Assembly: GCF_020523825.1 (NCBI RefSeq)
Contig: NZ_JAJALK010000004.1
Location: forward strand, 496,001 to 560,000
Length of the DNA: 64,000 nucleotides
Direction of reading: 5' to 3'
Source: Methylobacterium brachiatum
GTDB lineage: Bacteria; Pseudomonadota; Alphaproteobacteria; Rhizobiales; Beijerinckiaceae
Shown: in pieces, positions 52,680-61,970 of the stretch
Numbering within the stretch: position 1 is the stretch's first letter
Layout: each line of letters begins with the position of its first letter
Notes under the pieces: generated by a model
What the model saw: only the letters and a program-made list of their open reading frames with translations
What the model was told of the DNA's origin: nothing
Database searches by the model: none
Position numbers and translations under genes: made by a program

Positions 52680-53339
52680 ATGGCAGGCGATACCGAAGCC
52701 GGACAGGCGATCTACAATTCCGGGACCCTGCAGCTCTACGACCTCGTCGTGCTGCGCCTGTCCAACCCGCTGATCTGGCGCTGCCCGACCGCGCGGATCC
52801 TCGCGCTCTACGACCGGCACGTGGGCGCGGCGCATCTCGATGTCGGCGTCGGGACCGGCTGGTACCTCGACCGCTGCCGTTTCCCGACCCCGGCGCCCCG
52901 GATCGGCCTGATGGACCTCAACGCCGACAGCCTCGACTATGCGGCGCGGCGCATCGCCCGCTACCGGCCCGAGCGCTATCGGCTCGACGTGCTCGGCGGC
53001 CGCCCGGCCACCGGCATCGCGCCCTTCGCCTCGATCGGCCTGACCTACCTGCTGCACTGCCTGCCGGAGGATATCGCGGCCAAGGCCGCCGCCTTCGACA
53101 CGGTGCGGCCCTGCCTGCGTGACGATGGGACCGTGTTCGGCGCCACGATCCTGTCCGGCGGCGTCCCGACCACGGCGGCGGCGCGGGCCCTGATGCGGGT
53201 CTACAACCGGAAGGGGGTGTTCTCGAACACGGGCGACACATTGCCGGCCCTGCGGGCGGCGCTGGATCAGCGCTTCCGGTCGGTCGAGATCACCGTCGAG
53301 GGCTGCGTCGCCCTGTTCGCGGCCCGGGCGCCGCGCTGA
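52680..53339 (+). CDS. Class I SAM-dependent methyltransferase
   Basis: A 219-residue methyltransferase. Motif I is HLDVGVGTGWYLDRC, followed by LMDLNADSLDYAARRI (the acidic residue binding the ribose), and GLTYLLHCLPED (motif IV region). The N-terminus NSGTLQLYDLVVLRLSNPLIW is conserved in a small family of uncharacterised class I methyltransferases. Substrate not assignable. I chose the ATG at 52680, after ACGGAG; a GTG at 52662 is in frame. Confidence 0.85.
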   Translation: MAGDTEAGQAIYNSGTLQLYDLVVLRLSNPLIWRCPTARILALYDRHVGAAHLDVGVGTGWYLDRCRFPTPAPRIGLMDLNADSLDYAARRIARYRPERYRLDVLGGRPATGIAPFASIGLTYLLHCLPEDIAAKAAAFDTVRPCLRDDGTVFGATILSGGVPTTAAARALMRVYNRKGVFSNTGDTLPALRAALDQRFRSVEITVEGCVALFAARAPR

Positions 53340-53358
53340 CACGGTCGATCCAGGCATG

Positions 53359-53381
53359 AAAAAGGGCGCCCGCAGGCGCCC
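53359..53381 (-). terminator. Rho-independent terminator for the grxD transcript
   Basis: On the minus strand GGGCGCC-TGCG-GGCGCCC is followed by TTTTT. It lies 28 bp after the glutaredoxin stop and also 20 bp after the stop of the converging methyltransferase gene. Confidence 0.85.
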
Positions 53382-53408
53382 TGATCCATCCGGCGAGGTC
53401 CCAAAGAG

Positions 53409-53747
53409 TCAGGCGGCGGCAGTCTTCACCGGGACGCCCTTCTCGGCCAGGAAGGTCTGCAGCTCGCCCGACTGGAACATCTCCCGGGTGATGTCGCAGC
53501 CGCCGACGAACTCGCCCTTGACGTAGATCTGCGGGATGGTCGGCCAGTTCGAGAAGGCCTTGATGCCCTCACGGATGCCCTGATCGGCCAGCACGTTCAC
53601 GCCCTTGAACGGCACGCCGAGGTAATTGAGGATCTGTACCACCTGGCCCGAGAAGCCGCATTGCGGCATCTGCGGCGTGCCCTTCATGAACACCACCACG
53701 TCCTGGGAGGCGATCTCGTTCTGGATGGTCGTGTTGGCGTCGGTCAT
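53409..53747 (-). CDS. grxD: Monothiol glutaredoxin Grx4/GrxD
   Basis: A 112-residue monothiol glutaredoxin with the CGFS active site (C30 in MPQCGFSGQ), a KGTPQMPQ approach strand, the TIPQIYVKGEFVGGCDI glutathione-binding block and MFQSGEL. Such proteins bind a [2Fe-2S] cluster with BolA partners and traffic it. The bolA gene lies upstream in the same direction, separated by a DUF29 gene. I chose the ATG at 53747, with GGATAG upstream; a GTG at 53750 precedes it by one codon. Confidence 0.95.
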   Translation of the reverse strand: MTDANTTIQNEIASQDVVVFMKGTPQMPQCGFSGQVVQILNYLGVPFKGVNVLADQGIREGIKAFSNWPTIPQIYVKGEFVGGCDITREMFQSGELQTFLAEKGVPVKTAAA

Positions 53748-53789
53748 CACTCTATCCTCGGTTATTCGATCTCGTATGTGCGGTCTCGA

Positions 53790-54284
53790 TCACCGGCGCG
53801 CAACCGAGGCGGCGATCACACGAAGCGCCTGATCGATATCAAAGCGTTCGGTCAAAAGGTCCTCGGCCGCAATCGGGCACGCCTTCGGTAGTCCCGGAAG
53901 GATCTGGTTCCCAAAGACGCCGAGACCAGCCTCTGCGGCCGTAACTGCGGATTTCCAGATCCTCGGCCAGTTCAACCTCTGCCGCATCGACGACTCGTAC
54001 GCGTTCCAAGCCGTAATCTGGAATGTCGCGATCTCTTCGCGCCAATGCAAGCTTGATGGGGCGAGGGGCGCGGAGGCGCGCTTCAAGAGGTGAGCGAGCG
54101 TCTGGATGAGCAGGCCCTCGACCGCCCGCAAATGGGATCGCCCCACGCTCTCGATCTCCTCCGCGACGTTCGCCCAATCGACCGCATTAGACAGGTCGCT
54201 GCGGGTTCCGAGCGCGCGCAGAGCCGCAGCCTGTTCCTCGGCCCAGGTGACGATGTCGTCGTCGTAGAGACTCGGTCGGTCCAT
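53790..54284 (-). CDS. DUF29 family protein
   Basis: A 164-residue protein recognisable as DUF29: DRPSLYDDDIVTWAEEQAAALR, DWANVAEEIESVGRS, LLIQTLAHLLK and a C-terminal WREEI/ARxxIxxLL-like helical region. Function is unknown; DUF29 genes are frequent in cyanobacteria and in some alphaproteobacteria. It lies between bolA and grxD on the same strand and has lower GC than its neighbours (108 of 180 bases, 60%, in 53821-54000 by hand count, against 75% in one purL line). This suggests insertion into the bolA-grxD pair. Confidence 0.88.
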   Translation of the reverse strand: MDRPSLYDDDIVTWAEEQAAALRALGTRSDLSNAVDWANVAEEIESVGRSHLRAVEGLLIQTLAHLLKRASAPLAPSSLHWREEIATFQITAWNAYESSMRQRLNWPRIWKSAVTAAEAGLGVFGNQILPGLPKACPIAAEDLLTERFDIDQALRVIAASVARR

Positions 54285-54308
54285 CGGGACGACTCTCGCG
54301 AACGGGCG

Positions 54309-54545
54309 CTAATCCTGAGGGACGCCCGTGGTCAGCGCAAGGGCGTGCAGCACGCCGCCCATCCGGCCCTGGAGCGCGCCGTAGACCATCTGGTGCTGGG
54401 CGACCCGGGTCTTGCCCTTGAAGGCCGCGGACAGGACGGTGGCGGCGTAGTGGTCGCCGTCGCCGGCCAGATCGCGGATCTCGACCTGCGCGTCGGGCAG
54501 CGCTTCGCGGATCATGCGCTCGATCTCGCCCGCATCCATCGGCAT
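54309..54545 (-). CDS. bolA: BolA family protein
   Basis: A 78-residue BolA-type protein (class similar to IbaG/YrbA): MDAGEIERMIREALPDAQVEIRDLAG, then the conserved FKGKTRVAQHQMVYGALQGRM with the Cys/His-region His in VAQHQMVY. BolA proteins bind monothiol glutaredoxins and share a [2Fe-2S] cluster. AGGAG lies 7 bases upstream of the ATG at 54545. It follows purL by 28 bp, the usual alphaproteobacterial order purL-bolA-grxD, here interrupted by DUF29. Confidence 0.94.
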   Translation of the reverse strand: MPMDAGEIERMIREALPDAQVEIRDLAGDGDHYAATVLSAAFKGKTRVAQHQMVYGALQGRMGGVLHALALTTGVPQD

Positions 54546-54573
54546 CGGGAAACTCCTGGGGCGTAAGGGGTGG

Positions 54574-56799
54574 TCAGGCGGCCGGGGCGGCCGGCTGGCT
54601 CGCCATGTAATTCGGCAGCCAGCCCTCGTGGGCCTCGATCAGCTCGGACAGGGATATGGTCTCGCCGCCCGGCAGGGTCAAACGGTCGGAGCCGGTCACC
54701 CCGACCACGGCGGCGTCGATACCCTGGGCCGAGGCGCTGTAGAGCAGGTCGGTGGCCGCCTCGGCGTCGACCGCGAGCAGGTAGCGGGCCTGGTCCTCGC
54801 CGAACAGGTAGGCGTGGGGGGCCAGGTTCACCGGCACCTCCGGCAGGGCCGCGCCGATGCCGCCGGCCATAGCCATCTCGGCGAGCGCCACGGCGAGGCC
54901 GCCATCGGACAGGTCGTGGACGGTGTCGACGATGCCGGCGGTGATCAGCCCGCGCACGAAATCGCCGTTGCGGCGCTCGAGCGAGAGATCCACCGGCGGC
55001 GGCGCGCCCTCTTCCCGGCCCTCGATCACCGCCAGATAGGACGACTGGCCGAGCCAGCCCTCGCCGGCACCGACCAGCACCAGCACGTCGCCCTCGCGCT
55101 TGAGCGCGATCGTGGCGTGGCGCTCCACGTCGTCGAGCACGCCGACGCCGCCGATGGTCGGGGTCGGCAGGATGCCGACCCCGTTGGTCTCGTTGTAGAG
55201 CGAGACGTTGCCCGACACGACCGGGAAGTCGAGGGCCCGGCAGGCCTCGCCGATGCCCTGGAGGCAGCCGACGAGCTGGCCCATCACCTCGGGCTTCTCC
55301 GGGTTGCCGAAGTTCAGGTTGTCGGTGATGGCGAGCGGCTTGGCCCCCACCGCGGTGATGTTGCGCCAGGCCTCGGCCACGGCCTGCCGGCCGCCCTCGA
55401 CCGGATCGGCCTCGCAATAGCGCGGGGTGACGTCGCAGGTGATGGCCAGGGCTTTCGGGCCGTCCTCGACCCGCACGATCGCGGCGTCACCGCCCGGCTT
55501 CTGCACGGTGTTGCCGAGGATGAAGTGATCGTACTGCTCGTAGACCCAGCGCTTCGAGGCGAGGTCGGGCGAGCCGACGAGGCGCTTGAGGGCGTCGGTC
55601 AGCGAGGCCGGCGCCGGCACCGTGGATGCGGCGATCACCGGCTGGTGGGTGTTGGCCAGGTGCGGCCGGTCGTAGAGCGGCGCCTCGTCGCCGAGTTCCT
55701 TGATCGGCAGGTCGGCCACGGTCTCGCCGTGCCACTTGATCACGAAGCGCAGCGTGTCGGTGGTCCGGCCGATCACCGCGAAGTCGAGGCCCCACTTCAC
55801 GAAAATCGCCTCGGCCTCGGCCTCCATGCCGGGCTTGAGCACCATGAGCATGCGCTCCTGGCTCTCGGACAGCATCATCTCGTAGGGGGTCATGCCGGCC
55901 TCGCGGGCCGGCACCTTCTCGATGTCGAGCTCGACACCGAGGTCGCCCTTGGCGCCCATCTCGACCGCCGAGCAGGTCAGCCCCGCCGCGCCCATGTCCT
56001 GGATGGCGATCACCGCGCCGGACGCCATCAGCTCCAGGCAGGCCTCGAGCAGCAGCTTCTCGGCGAAGGGGTCGCCGACCTGCACGGTCGGGCGCTTCGA
56101 CTCGGAGGCCTCGTCGAACTCCGCGGACGCCATGGTGGCGCCGTGGATGCCGTCGCGGCCGGTCTTGGAGCCGAGATAGACGATCGGGTTCCCGACCCCG
56201 GTGGCGGCCGCGTAGAAGATCGCGTCGGTGCGGGCGAGCCCCACCGCCATGGCGTTGACCAGGATGTTGCCGTCGTAGCGCCGGTGGAAGCCGGTCAGGC
56301 CGCCGACGGTGGGCACGCCGAAGGAATTGCCGTAGCCGCCGACGCCGGCCACCACGCCCGAGACCAGGCCGCGGGTACGCGGGTGGTCGGGGGAGCCGAA
56401 CCGGAGGGCGTTGAGCGCCGCGATCGGCCGCGCGCCCATGGTGAACACGTCCCGCAGGATGCCGCCGACGCCGGTCGCCGCGCCCTGGTAGGGCTCGATG
56501 TAGCTCGGGTGGTTGTGGCTCTCCATCTTGAAGACGCAGGCCAGGCCGTCGCCGATATCGATCACGCCGGCATTCTCGCCCGGCCCCTGGATCACCCAGG
56601 GCGCCGAGGTCGGGAGCCCGCGCAGGTGCTTGCGCGACGACTTGTACGAGCAGTGCTCGTTCCACATCGCCGAGACGATGCCGAGCTCGGTCAGCGTCGG
56701 GTCGCGCCCGATCAGGCCGCGGAAGCGCTCGTACTCCTCCGGCGTGAGGCCGTGCTGGGCCACGAGCTCGGGGGTGATCGGAACGTCGTTGCGGAACAT
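54574..56799 (-). CDS. purL: Phosphoribosylformylglycinamidine synthase subunit PurL
   Basis: The 741-residue small-type PurL converts FGAR to FGAM in purine synthesis, working with PurQ and PurS (not in this window). Visible: [31 protein letters not shown], the [14 protein letters not shown] block, [43 protein letters not shown] chose the ATG at 56799, where the conserved [13 protein letters not shown] begins; the frame is open to 56841. Position before bolA is standard for this group. Confidence 0.97.
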   Translation of the reverse strand: MFRNDVPITPELVAQHGLTPEEYERFRGLIGRDPTLTELGIVSAMWNEHCSYKSSRKHLRGLPTSAPWVIQGPGENAGVIDIGDGLACVFKMESHNHPSYIEPYQGAATGVGGILRDVFTMGARPIAALNALRFGSPDHPRTRGLVSGVVAGVGGYGNSFGVPTVGGLTGFHRRYDGNILVNAMAVGLARTDAIFYAAATGVGNPIVYLGSKTGRDGIHGATMASAEFDEASESKRPTVQVGDPFAEKLLLEACLELMASGAVIAIQDMGAAGLTCSAVEMGAKGDLGVELDIEKVPAREAGMTPYEMMLSESQERMLMVLKPGMEAEAEAIFVKWGLDFAVIGRTTDTLRFVIKWHGETVADLPIKELGDEAPLYDRPHLANTHQPVIAASTVPAPASLTDALKRLVGSPDLASKRWVYEQYDHFILGNTVQKPGGDAAIVRVEDGPKALAITCDVTPRYCEADPVEGGRQAVAEAWRNITAVGAKPLAITDNLNFGNPEKPEVMGQLVGCLQGIGEACRALDFPVVSGNVSLYNETNGVGILPTPTIGGVGVLDDVERHATIALKREGDVLVLVGAGEGWLGQSSYLAVIEGREEGAPPPVDLSLERRNGDFVRGLITAGIVDTVHDLSDGGLAVALAEMAMAGGIGAALPEVPVNLAPHAYLFGEDQARYLLAVDAEAATDLLYSASAQGIDAAVVGVTGSDRLTLPGGETISLSELIEAHEGWLPNYMASQPAAPAA

Positions 56800-56981
56800 G
56801 CGAAGGTCTCGGCAGAGAGCGGTCCGTCTTGAGAGACGCATACCGCGGCGAACCCGAACCGGGCTGAGATCTCAAGCTGCCCCGGCTCTAAAGCGGAAGC
56901 GCCCGCGCTGGCAACATCCGCCGACGCGGGGCAGGGGGCGTGGAGGCGGCCCGGACGGATGCGCACGGCGAGGCCGCAGCG

Positions 56982-58145
56982 CTAAATCCCGGTCTCGCCA
57001 CCCGGCCCCTCGGGCGGCCCGTCCTCCTGGCAGCGGGCGACCAGGACGTGCACCGGCTCCGGCCCGGTGACCACGTCGAGATAGTCGAAACCGCTGTCGC
57101 GCTGGCTCGCCATGAGCAGCTGGAAATGCATCTGGAACAGGTTCCACTGGCGCCGGCCGACATCGGCGCCGGTGATCAGCTCGTGGATCGCCACCCAGCG
57201 CACGGCCGGTCGGGCGGGATCGGGTGGGGTGAGGCCGCAGGCGGCGATCGGGTTGTTCTTGTGGATCGACAGCCAATCCCAGGTGGCGCGCACGTCGAGC
57301 CATCCGATCTGCGCGGCCCGCCCGAAGCGCATGAGGCTGTCGCGGAATGTCCGGGCGGCCGGGTCGAGGCCGAGCCAGGGGATGACGCTGCCGATGCTCA
57401 CGAACGAGACCGGCGTGCCGCGGCTGCCGAAGCCCGGGTCGCGGGCGAGCACCCGGTCCAGCACCTCGATGCCCAGGAAGCTCGATGAGGAATGGCCGAC
57501 CACCACCACCTCGTCGGCCTCGCCTTCGGCGGCGTGGATGCGTGCCGCGAAGGCATCGAGGCGGGGGTCCATCTCGGGCGCCTCGCCCGCCGCGTAGGCA
57601 TGCGTGAAGGCGGTGTCGTCCACGAGGTGGGGCACGTAGAGCGGCTTGCCGCGGGTCGCCCGGATCAGCCCGGCCAGGATCGCGTAGGCGAGCGGCGGCA
57701 CCGCCACCAGGGCCCAGGGCTGGAGCGCCGCCGGCGCCAGGCTGGTGAGCCCCGCCGCCGCCGCGAGGCTGAGAAGCGCCAGCGCGATGTAGATGTAGTG
57801 GACGCAGAAGATCACCGTGGAGAACCGCCAGCCCTCCCGGCGCAGGTTCGCCATGTAGCCGGACCGCCACAGCCGCCAGAGCAGGGCCGGCACGCCCCGG
57901 AGCCGCGTCCAGTCGGATTGCGGGAACCGGGCGCGGACGATGTCCTCCCAGCGCAGCAGGACGTAGCGGGTCGAGACCCCGCGCGACTCCGCCGTCCAGG
58001 CGAGCTCGATCCCGTCCGCCGAGCGGACCGGATCGCCGACCGTGATCGCGGCGCCCCGGCGCGCGGCGGTGAACCGGGCCTCGCGGCGGAACAGGCCCCA
58101 GTAGGTCTCGGGATCGCGCGGATCGAAGCCCGGCAGGTAGAACAC
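56982..58145 (-). CDS. Membrane protein with alpha/beta-hydrolase-like elbow, function unknown
   Basis: A 387-residue protein that begins VFYLPGFDPRDPETYW. Two membrane helices (about 113-135 and 145-167) follow an N-terminal soluble part. The C-terminal half has a nucleophile-elbow-like VVVVGHSSSSFLGIEVL, so a lipase-like fold is probable, with possible acid and His residues further on (VVTGPEPVHVLV). No close family is recognised. The start is uncertain: GTG at 58145 is the only standard start; the frame extends to about 58285 without an ATG, and the extra residues look partly coding. It lies between purL and recQ on the same strand. Confidence 0.72.
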   Translation of the reverse strand: MFYLPGFDPRDPETYWGLFRREARFTAARRGAAITVGDPVRSADGIELAWTAESRGVSTRYVLLRWEDIVRARFPQSDWTRLRGVPALLWRLWRSGYMANLRREGWRFSTVIFCVHYIYIALALLSLAAAAGLTSLAPAALQPWALVAVPPLAYAILAGLIRATRGKPLYVPHLVDDTAFTHAYAAGEAPEMDPRLDAFAARIHAAEGEADEVVVVGHSSSSFLGIEVLDRVLARDPGFGSRGTPVSFVSIGSVIPWLGLDPAARTFRDSLMRFGRAAQIGWLDVRATWDWLSIHKNNPIAACGLTPPDPARPAVRWVAIHELITGADVGRRQWNLFQMHFQLLMASQRDSGFDYLDVVTGPEPVHVLVARCQEDGPPEGPGGETGI

Positions 58146-58336
58146 GATGCGGGAGGTCAGCGTCAGCGATGCCGTGCCGGCCGGCTCGCCTGGATCGTTC
58201 TGGGCCGGTGTGTCGGCGACGGGGGCGGGAATCGAAATGACGGGTCCGATCGGTACGAGTGGGCGGCGAGCGCTCTACACGACGCGGCCGGGCGCGCCGA
58301 GGGTGAAACTGCGTGGGGCTTGCGCCGGACCGGCGC

Positions 58337-60178
58337 TCACGCCGCCGGTGGATGGGCCAGGAACTCGCCGATCGCCGCCACGAAGCGCTCGCCATAGGCC
58401 TCGCGTTTGCGCTCGCCGACCCCGTGGACCGTGCGCAGGGCCCAGAGGTCGACGGGCTTCTGCCGGGCCATCTCGATCAGGGTCCGGTCCGGGAACACCA
58501 TGAAGGCGGCGATGCCCTCGGCCCGGGCCAGGGTGGCGCGCAGGCCCCGCAGATGCTGGAACAGCGCCTCGTCCGTCTCGGAGAGCGCGATCTCGCCCTC
58601 CTCGCGCGGCGCGGCCCGGCGGCGGTCGCGGGATTCGACCTTCGGCTCCGGGTCGGGGCGCAGCTTGACCGGCTCGCGCCCGAACAGGATCGCCTCGCCC
58701 TTCTCGGTCATGGACAGGCCGCCATAGCCGTCGGCGTTCTCGGCGATCGCCCCGGCGGCGAAGAGCTGGCGCAGGATCGCCCGCCAGGCGGCCACCGGCT
58801 TGTCGGCGCCGACCCCGAAGGTCTTGAGGCTGGTATGGCCGTTGCGGCGGACCTGCTCGCTCTCCTTGCCGTGGACCACGTCGCAGATATAGGCCGCGCC
58901 GAAGCGCTGGCCGGTGCGCACGATCGCCGACAGGATCTTCTGCGCCGCCACGGTCCCGTCCACCAGGGTGACGCCGCCGCGGCACAGGTCGCAGCGGCCG
59001 CAGGGCTCGCTCGCCTCGCCGAAATAGCCGAGCAGCGATTGGCGCCGGCAGGTGGCGCCCTCGCACAGGGAGATCATCGCCTCGAGCTTGCGCCGCTCGA
59101 CCCGGCGGCGCTCGTCGGAGATCTCCTTCTCGTCGATCTGGCGGCGGCGCAGCGCCATGTCGTCGAGGCCGTAGAGGGTCAGCGTGTCGGCCGGCAGCCC
59201 GTCGCGGCCGGCGCGGCCGATCTCCTGGTAGTAGCCCTCGACGTTGTTGGGCATGTCGGCGTGGCAGACGAAGCGCACGTCGGGCTTGTTGATGCCCATG
59301 CCGAAGGCGATCGTCGCGGTCATCACCACGCCGTCCTCCTGGAGGAACCGGTCCTGGTTGCGCATCCGCGTGCCCTGGTCGAGCCCGGCATGGTAGGGCA
59401 GGGCGTCGAACCCGTCCTTCTTGAGGGTCTCGGCCAGCTGCTCGACGCGCTTGCGCGAGGAGCAGTAGATGATCCCGCTCTCCGCTCGCCGATGCTTCAG
59501 GAACCGCTCGATCTGCCGGGCCGGGTTGTCCTTGGGCTGGAAGGTCAGCCGGATGTTCGGTCGGTCGAAGGAATGGACGAAGATCTTCGGGCCGCGCCCC
59601 TGCGGGAACAGCCGCTCGGCGATCTCGGCCCGGGTTGCGGCATCCGCGGTGGCGGTCAGCGCCAGGGTCTGGACGTTGCCCAGCGCCTGCCGGGCCCGGG
59701 CGATCTCGCGGTATTCCGGGCGGAAATCGTGCCCCCATTGCGAGACGCAATGGGCCTCGTCCACGGCCAGCCGCCGGACCCCGACCCCGCGCAGGGCCTC
59801 GATGCAGCCCTCCATCAGCAGGCGCTCAGGGGAGACGAACAGCAGCCGCAGCTCCCCGGACCGCAGGCTGCGCCAGGTCTCGCGCGACTCGGCCTCCGCC
59901 ACCGTCGAGTTGAGGGTGGCGGCCTCGACGCCGACGCTGCGCATCTGCTGCACCTGATCGTGCATCAGCGCGATCAGGGGCGAGACCACCACGGTCAGCC
60001 CGGGATCGACCAGGGCCGGGAGCTGGTAGGTCATCGACTTGCCCGAGCCCGTGGGCATCACGGCGAACACGTCGTCGCCGTCCAGAACCGCGCCGATCAC
60101 CTCGTCCTGCCCGGGGCGGAAATCCTCGTACCCGAAGGTCTTCTTCAGCGCGGCGCGGGCCTCGTCGAGGCGGGTCAT
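58337..60178 (-). CDS. recQ: ATP-dependent DNA helicase RecQ
   Basis: A 613-residue helicase: motif [20 protein letters not shown] box [46 protein letters not shown] (motif VI), a zinc-binding Cys cluster ([25 protein letters not shown]) and a C-terminal HRDC domain ([20 protein letters not shown]). It unwinds DNA 3' to 5' in recombination and repair. The ATG at 60178 starts the family-typical [18 protein letters not shown]. Confidence 0.97.
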   Translation of the reverse strand: MTRLDEARAALKKTFGYEDFRPGQDEVIGAVLDGDDVFAVMPTGSGKSMTYQLPALVDPGLTVVVSPLIALMHDQVQQMRSVGVEAATLNSTVAEAESRETWRSLRSGELRLLFVSPERLLMEGCIEALRGVGVRRLAVDEAHCVSQWGHDFRPEYREIARARQALGNVQTLALTATADAATRAEIAERLFPQGRGPKIFVHSFDRPNIRLTFQPKDNPARQIERFLKHRRAESGIIYCSSRKRVEQLAETLKKDGFDALPYHAGLDQGTRMRNQDRFLQEDGVVMTATIAFGMGINKPDVRFVCHADMPNNVEGYYQEIGRAGRDGLPADTLTLYGLDDMALRRRQIDEKEISDERRRVERRKLEAMISLCEGATCRRQSLLGYFGEASEPCGRCDLCRGGVTLVDGTVAAQKILSAIVRTGQRFGAAYICDVVHGKESEQVRRNGHTSLKTFGVGADKPVAAWRAILRQLFAAGAIAENADGYGGLSMTEKGEAILFGREPVKLRPDPEPKVESRDRRRAAPREEGEIALSETDEALFQHLRGLRATLARAEGIAAFMVFPDRTLIEMARQKPVDLWALRTVHGVGERKREAYGERFVAAIGEFLAHPPAA

Positions 60179-60264
60179 CGGGATCCTTGTTCGGGGTGGC
60201 GGCGCGCGGCTTGCGGCGCCCGTGTCGAGACACTAGCCTTTCGGATCTCTACACGGGGACGGTC

Positions 60265-60510
60265 ATGCCGCTCAACATCCGCAGCGAAGAGGTGAACCAG
60301 CTCGCGGAGAAACTGGCCTCGCGGGCCGGCGTGAGCAAGACCGAGGCGGTGCGGATCGCGCTCACGAACGAGCTGGAGCGTCAGGAGCCGCGGGTGCCGC
60401 GGGTGCCGCTCGCGGAGCGGCTGAAGCCGCTGCTCGACGAGATCGCGGCGATCCCGCGCACGGGCCTGGAGGCCGACAAGGCGTTCTACGATAGCCTGAA
60501 CGACGAGTGA
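60265..60510 (+). CDS. VapB-type antitoxin
   Basis: An 81-residue antitoxin with an N-terminal ribbon-helix-helix-like region (LNIRSEEVNQLAEKLASRAGVSKTEAVRIAL) of the Rv0623/PSK class, and a charged C-terminal half that would wrap the toxin (LKPLLDEIAAIPRT). I chose the ATG at 60265, about 85 bp after the divergent recQ start; the frame is open to 60187. Its stop shares bases with the toxin start (TGATG), so both are translated together. Confidence 0.9.
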   Translation: MPLNIRSEEVNQLAEKLASRAGVSKTEAVRIALTNELERQEPRVPRVPLAERLKPLLDEIAAIPRTGLEADKAFYDSLNDE

Positions 60511-60911
60511 TGTTCGTCGACGCGTCCGCGATGGTCGCGATCCTGTCGGACGAGCCGGCGGCCGCCGACTTGATTCGCTGCCTTGATGGGGCGGAGATGC
60601 CGATCACATCAGCTGTTGCCGTGTTCGAGACCGCCACAGCCCTCACACGGAAGCTCGCCCAGGATTTGGCGGCCTCGGAATCGCAGATCCTGCGCTTTCT
60701 TCTCGCGAGCGATATCCGCATCGTCCCGATTGGCGCGACCGAAAGCCACGAGGCCCTGACCGCCCATGCCCGCTTCGGCAAGGGCCGCCATCCCGCCCGT
60801 CTGAACCTCGGCGACTGCTTCGCCTATGCCTGCGCGCAGGCCCACGGCATGCCGCTGCTGTTCGTGGGCGACGATTTTCCGCAGACGGATATCCGCTCCG
60901 CCCTGGTTTGA
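60510..60911 (+). CDS. VapC-type PIN-domain toxin
   Basis: A 133-residue PIN-domain ribonuclease: MFVDASAMVAIL (first metal-binding Asp), E in FETATAL, LNLGDCFAYACA (third Asp) and VGDDFPQTD (fourth acidic cluster). All four acidic positions appear intact, so an active toxin is expected. The ATG overlaps the antitoxin stop. The pair is self-contained between recQ and denD; there is no mobile element nearby. Confidence 0.9.
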   Translation: MFVDASAMVAILSDEPAAADLIRCLDGAEMPITSAVAVFETATALTRKLAQDLAASESQILRFLLASDIRIVPIGATESHEALTAHARFGKGRHPARLNLGDCFAYACAQAHGMPLLFVGDDFPQTDIRSALV

Positions 60912-60961
60912 CGCCTTCGGGCCTCGGAGCCGAGACACGACCGGAAGGCCTTGATGGGGCA

Positions 60962-61939
60962 TCAGCCGCCGTGGAACTCCGCCACGTGCTGGGCCACGAT
61001 CGCGTCGAAGGAGACGTCCGCCCGGAAGCCGAGCGCCAGAGCCGCCTCCGGCTCGAACGCCTCCGGCCAGGAGGAGACGATCCGGGCGATGGTCGCGTCG
61101 GGCTCGCGCCGGATCAGCGCCACGGCTTTGTCGCCGGCCACGCGCCGCAGGGCCTCGATCTCCTCGGCCACGGTGGCGGAGACGCCCGGCATGGTCAGGC
61201 TGATCCGCGGGCCGATCGCCGCGAGGTCGAGCCCGGCGGCGTGGACCAGGAACCCCACCGCGGCGGCGGGGCTCGCGAACCAGTGGCGCACCGTGTCGGG
61301 GACCGGCAGGATCGCGGGCTGGCCGGCCAGCGGCTCGCGGATGATCCCGGAGAAGAAGCCCGAGGCCGCCTTGTTGGGCTTGCCCGGGCGCACGCAGATG
61401 GTCGGCAGGCGCAGGCCGATCCCGTCGAGGAAGCCGCGCCGCGCGTAATCGGCGAGCATCAGCTCGCCCATCGCCTTCTGGACGCCGTACGAGGAGGCCG
61501 GGCGCAGGATGAAATCGTCCGGGATCACCTTCGGGAAGGGCGGCCCGAACACGGCGAGCGACGAGGTGAAGACCAGCTTCGGCCGGTAGCCGTCCGCGGC
61601 ATTGGCCCGGCGGATCGCGTCGAGCAGAAGCCGCGTGCCGTCGAGATTGACCCGGTAGCCCAGCTCCAGGTTGGCCTCGGCCTCGCCCGAGACCACGGCG
61701 GCCAGGTGGAAGATCACCCCCGGCCGCTCGGCGATGGCGGCCTCCGCGGCGCCGGGGGCGGTGAGATCCGCGGCCTCGGCCTTCACCGGGCCGGAGAAGC
61801 CTGCCGGTGCCGTGGGCGGCACGACGTCGAGCAGGGTGAGGGCGGTGAGCGGCTGACCGCCGACCGTGCCGTCCGCGACCAGGGCATCGACGAGGCGGCG
61901 GCCGATCATGCCGGCGGCGCCGAGAATCAGAGCGTGCAT
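60962..61939 (-). CDS. denD: D-erythronate dehydrogenase
   Basis: A 325-residue extended SDR/epimerase-fold dehydrogenase: ALILGAAGMIGRRLVDAL (NAD Rossmann), LAAVVSGEAEANLELGYRVNLDGTR, and the YxxxK-type SSYGVQKAMGELM with the catalytic Tyr and Lys. The sequence and the neighbouring otnK and otnI genes identify DenD, which oxidises D-erythronate at C2 to 2-oxo-tetronate with NAD. It is the last gene of the operon, 31 bp after otnK. The ATG at 61939 follows GAAGAGG. Confidence 0.9.
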   Translation of the reverse strand: MHALILGAAGMIGRRLVDALVADGTVGGQPLTALTLLDVVPPTAPAGFSGPVKAEAADLTAPGAAEAAIAERPGVIFHLAAVVSGEAEANLELGYRVNLDGTRLLLDAIRRANAADGYRPKLVFTSSLAVFGPPFPKVIPDDFILRPASSYGVQKAMGELMLADYARRGFLDGIGLRLPTICVRPGKPNKAASGFFSGIIREPLAGQPAILPVPDTVRHWFASPAAAVGFLVHAAGLDLAAIGPRISLTMPGVSATVAEEIEALRRVAGDKAVALIRREPDATIARIVSSWPEAFEPEAALALGFRADVSFDAIVAQHVAEFHGG

Positions 61940-61970
61940 GGGAGACCTCTTCGTCCGATTGTTTGCCGCG

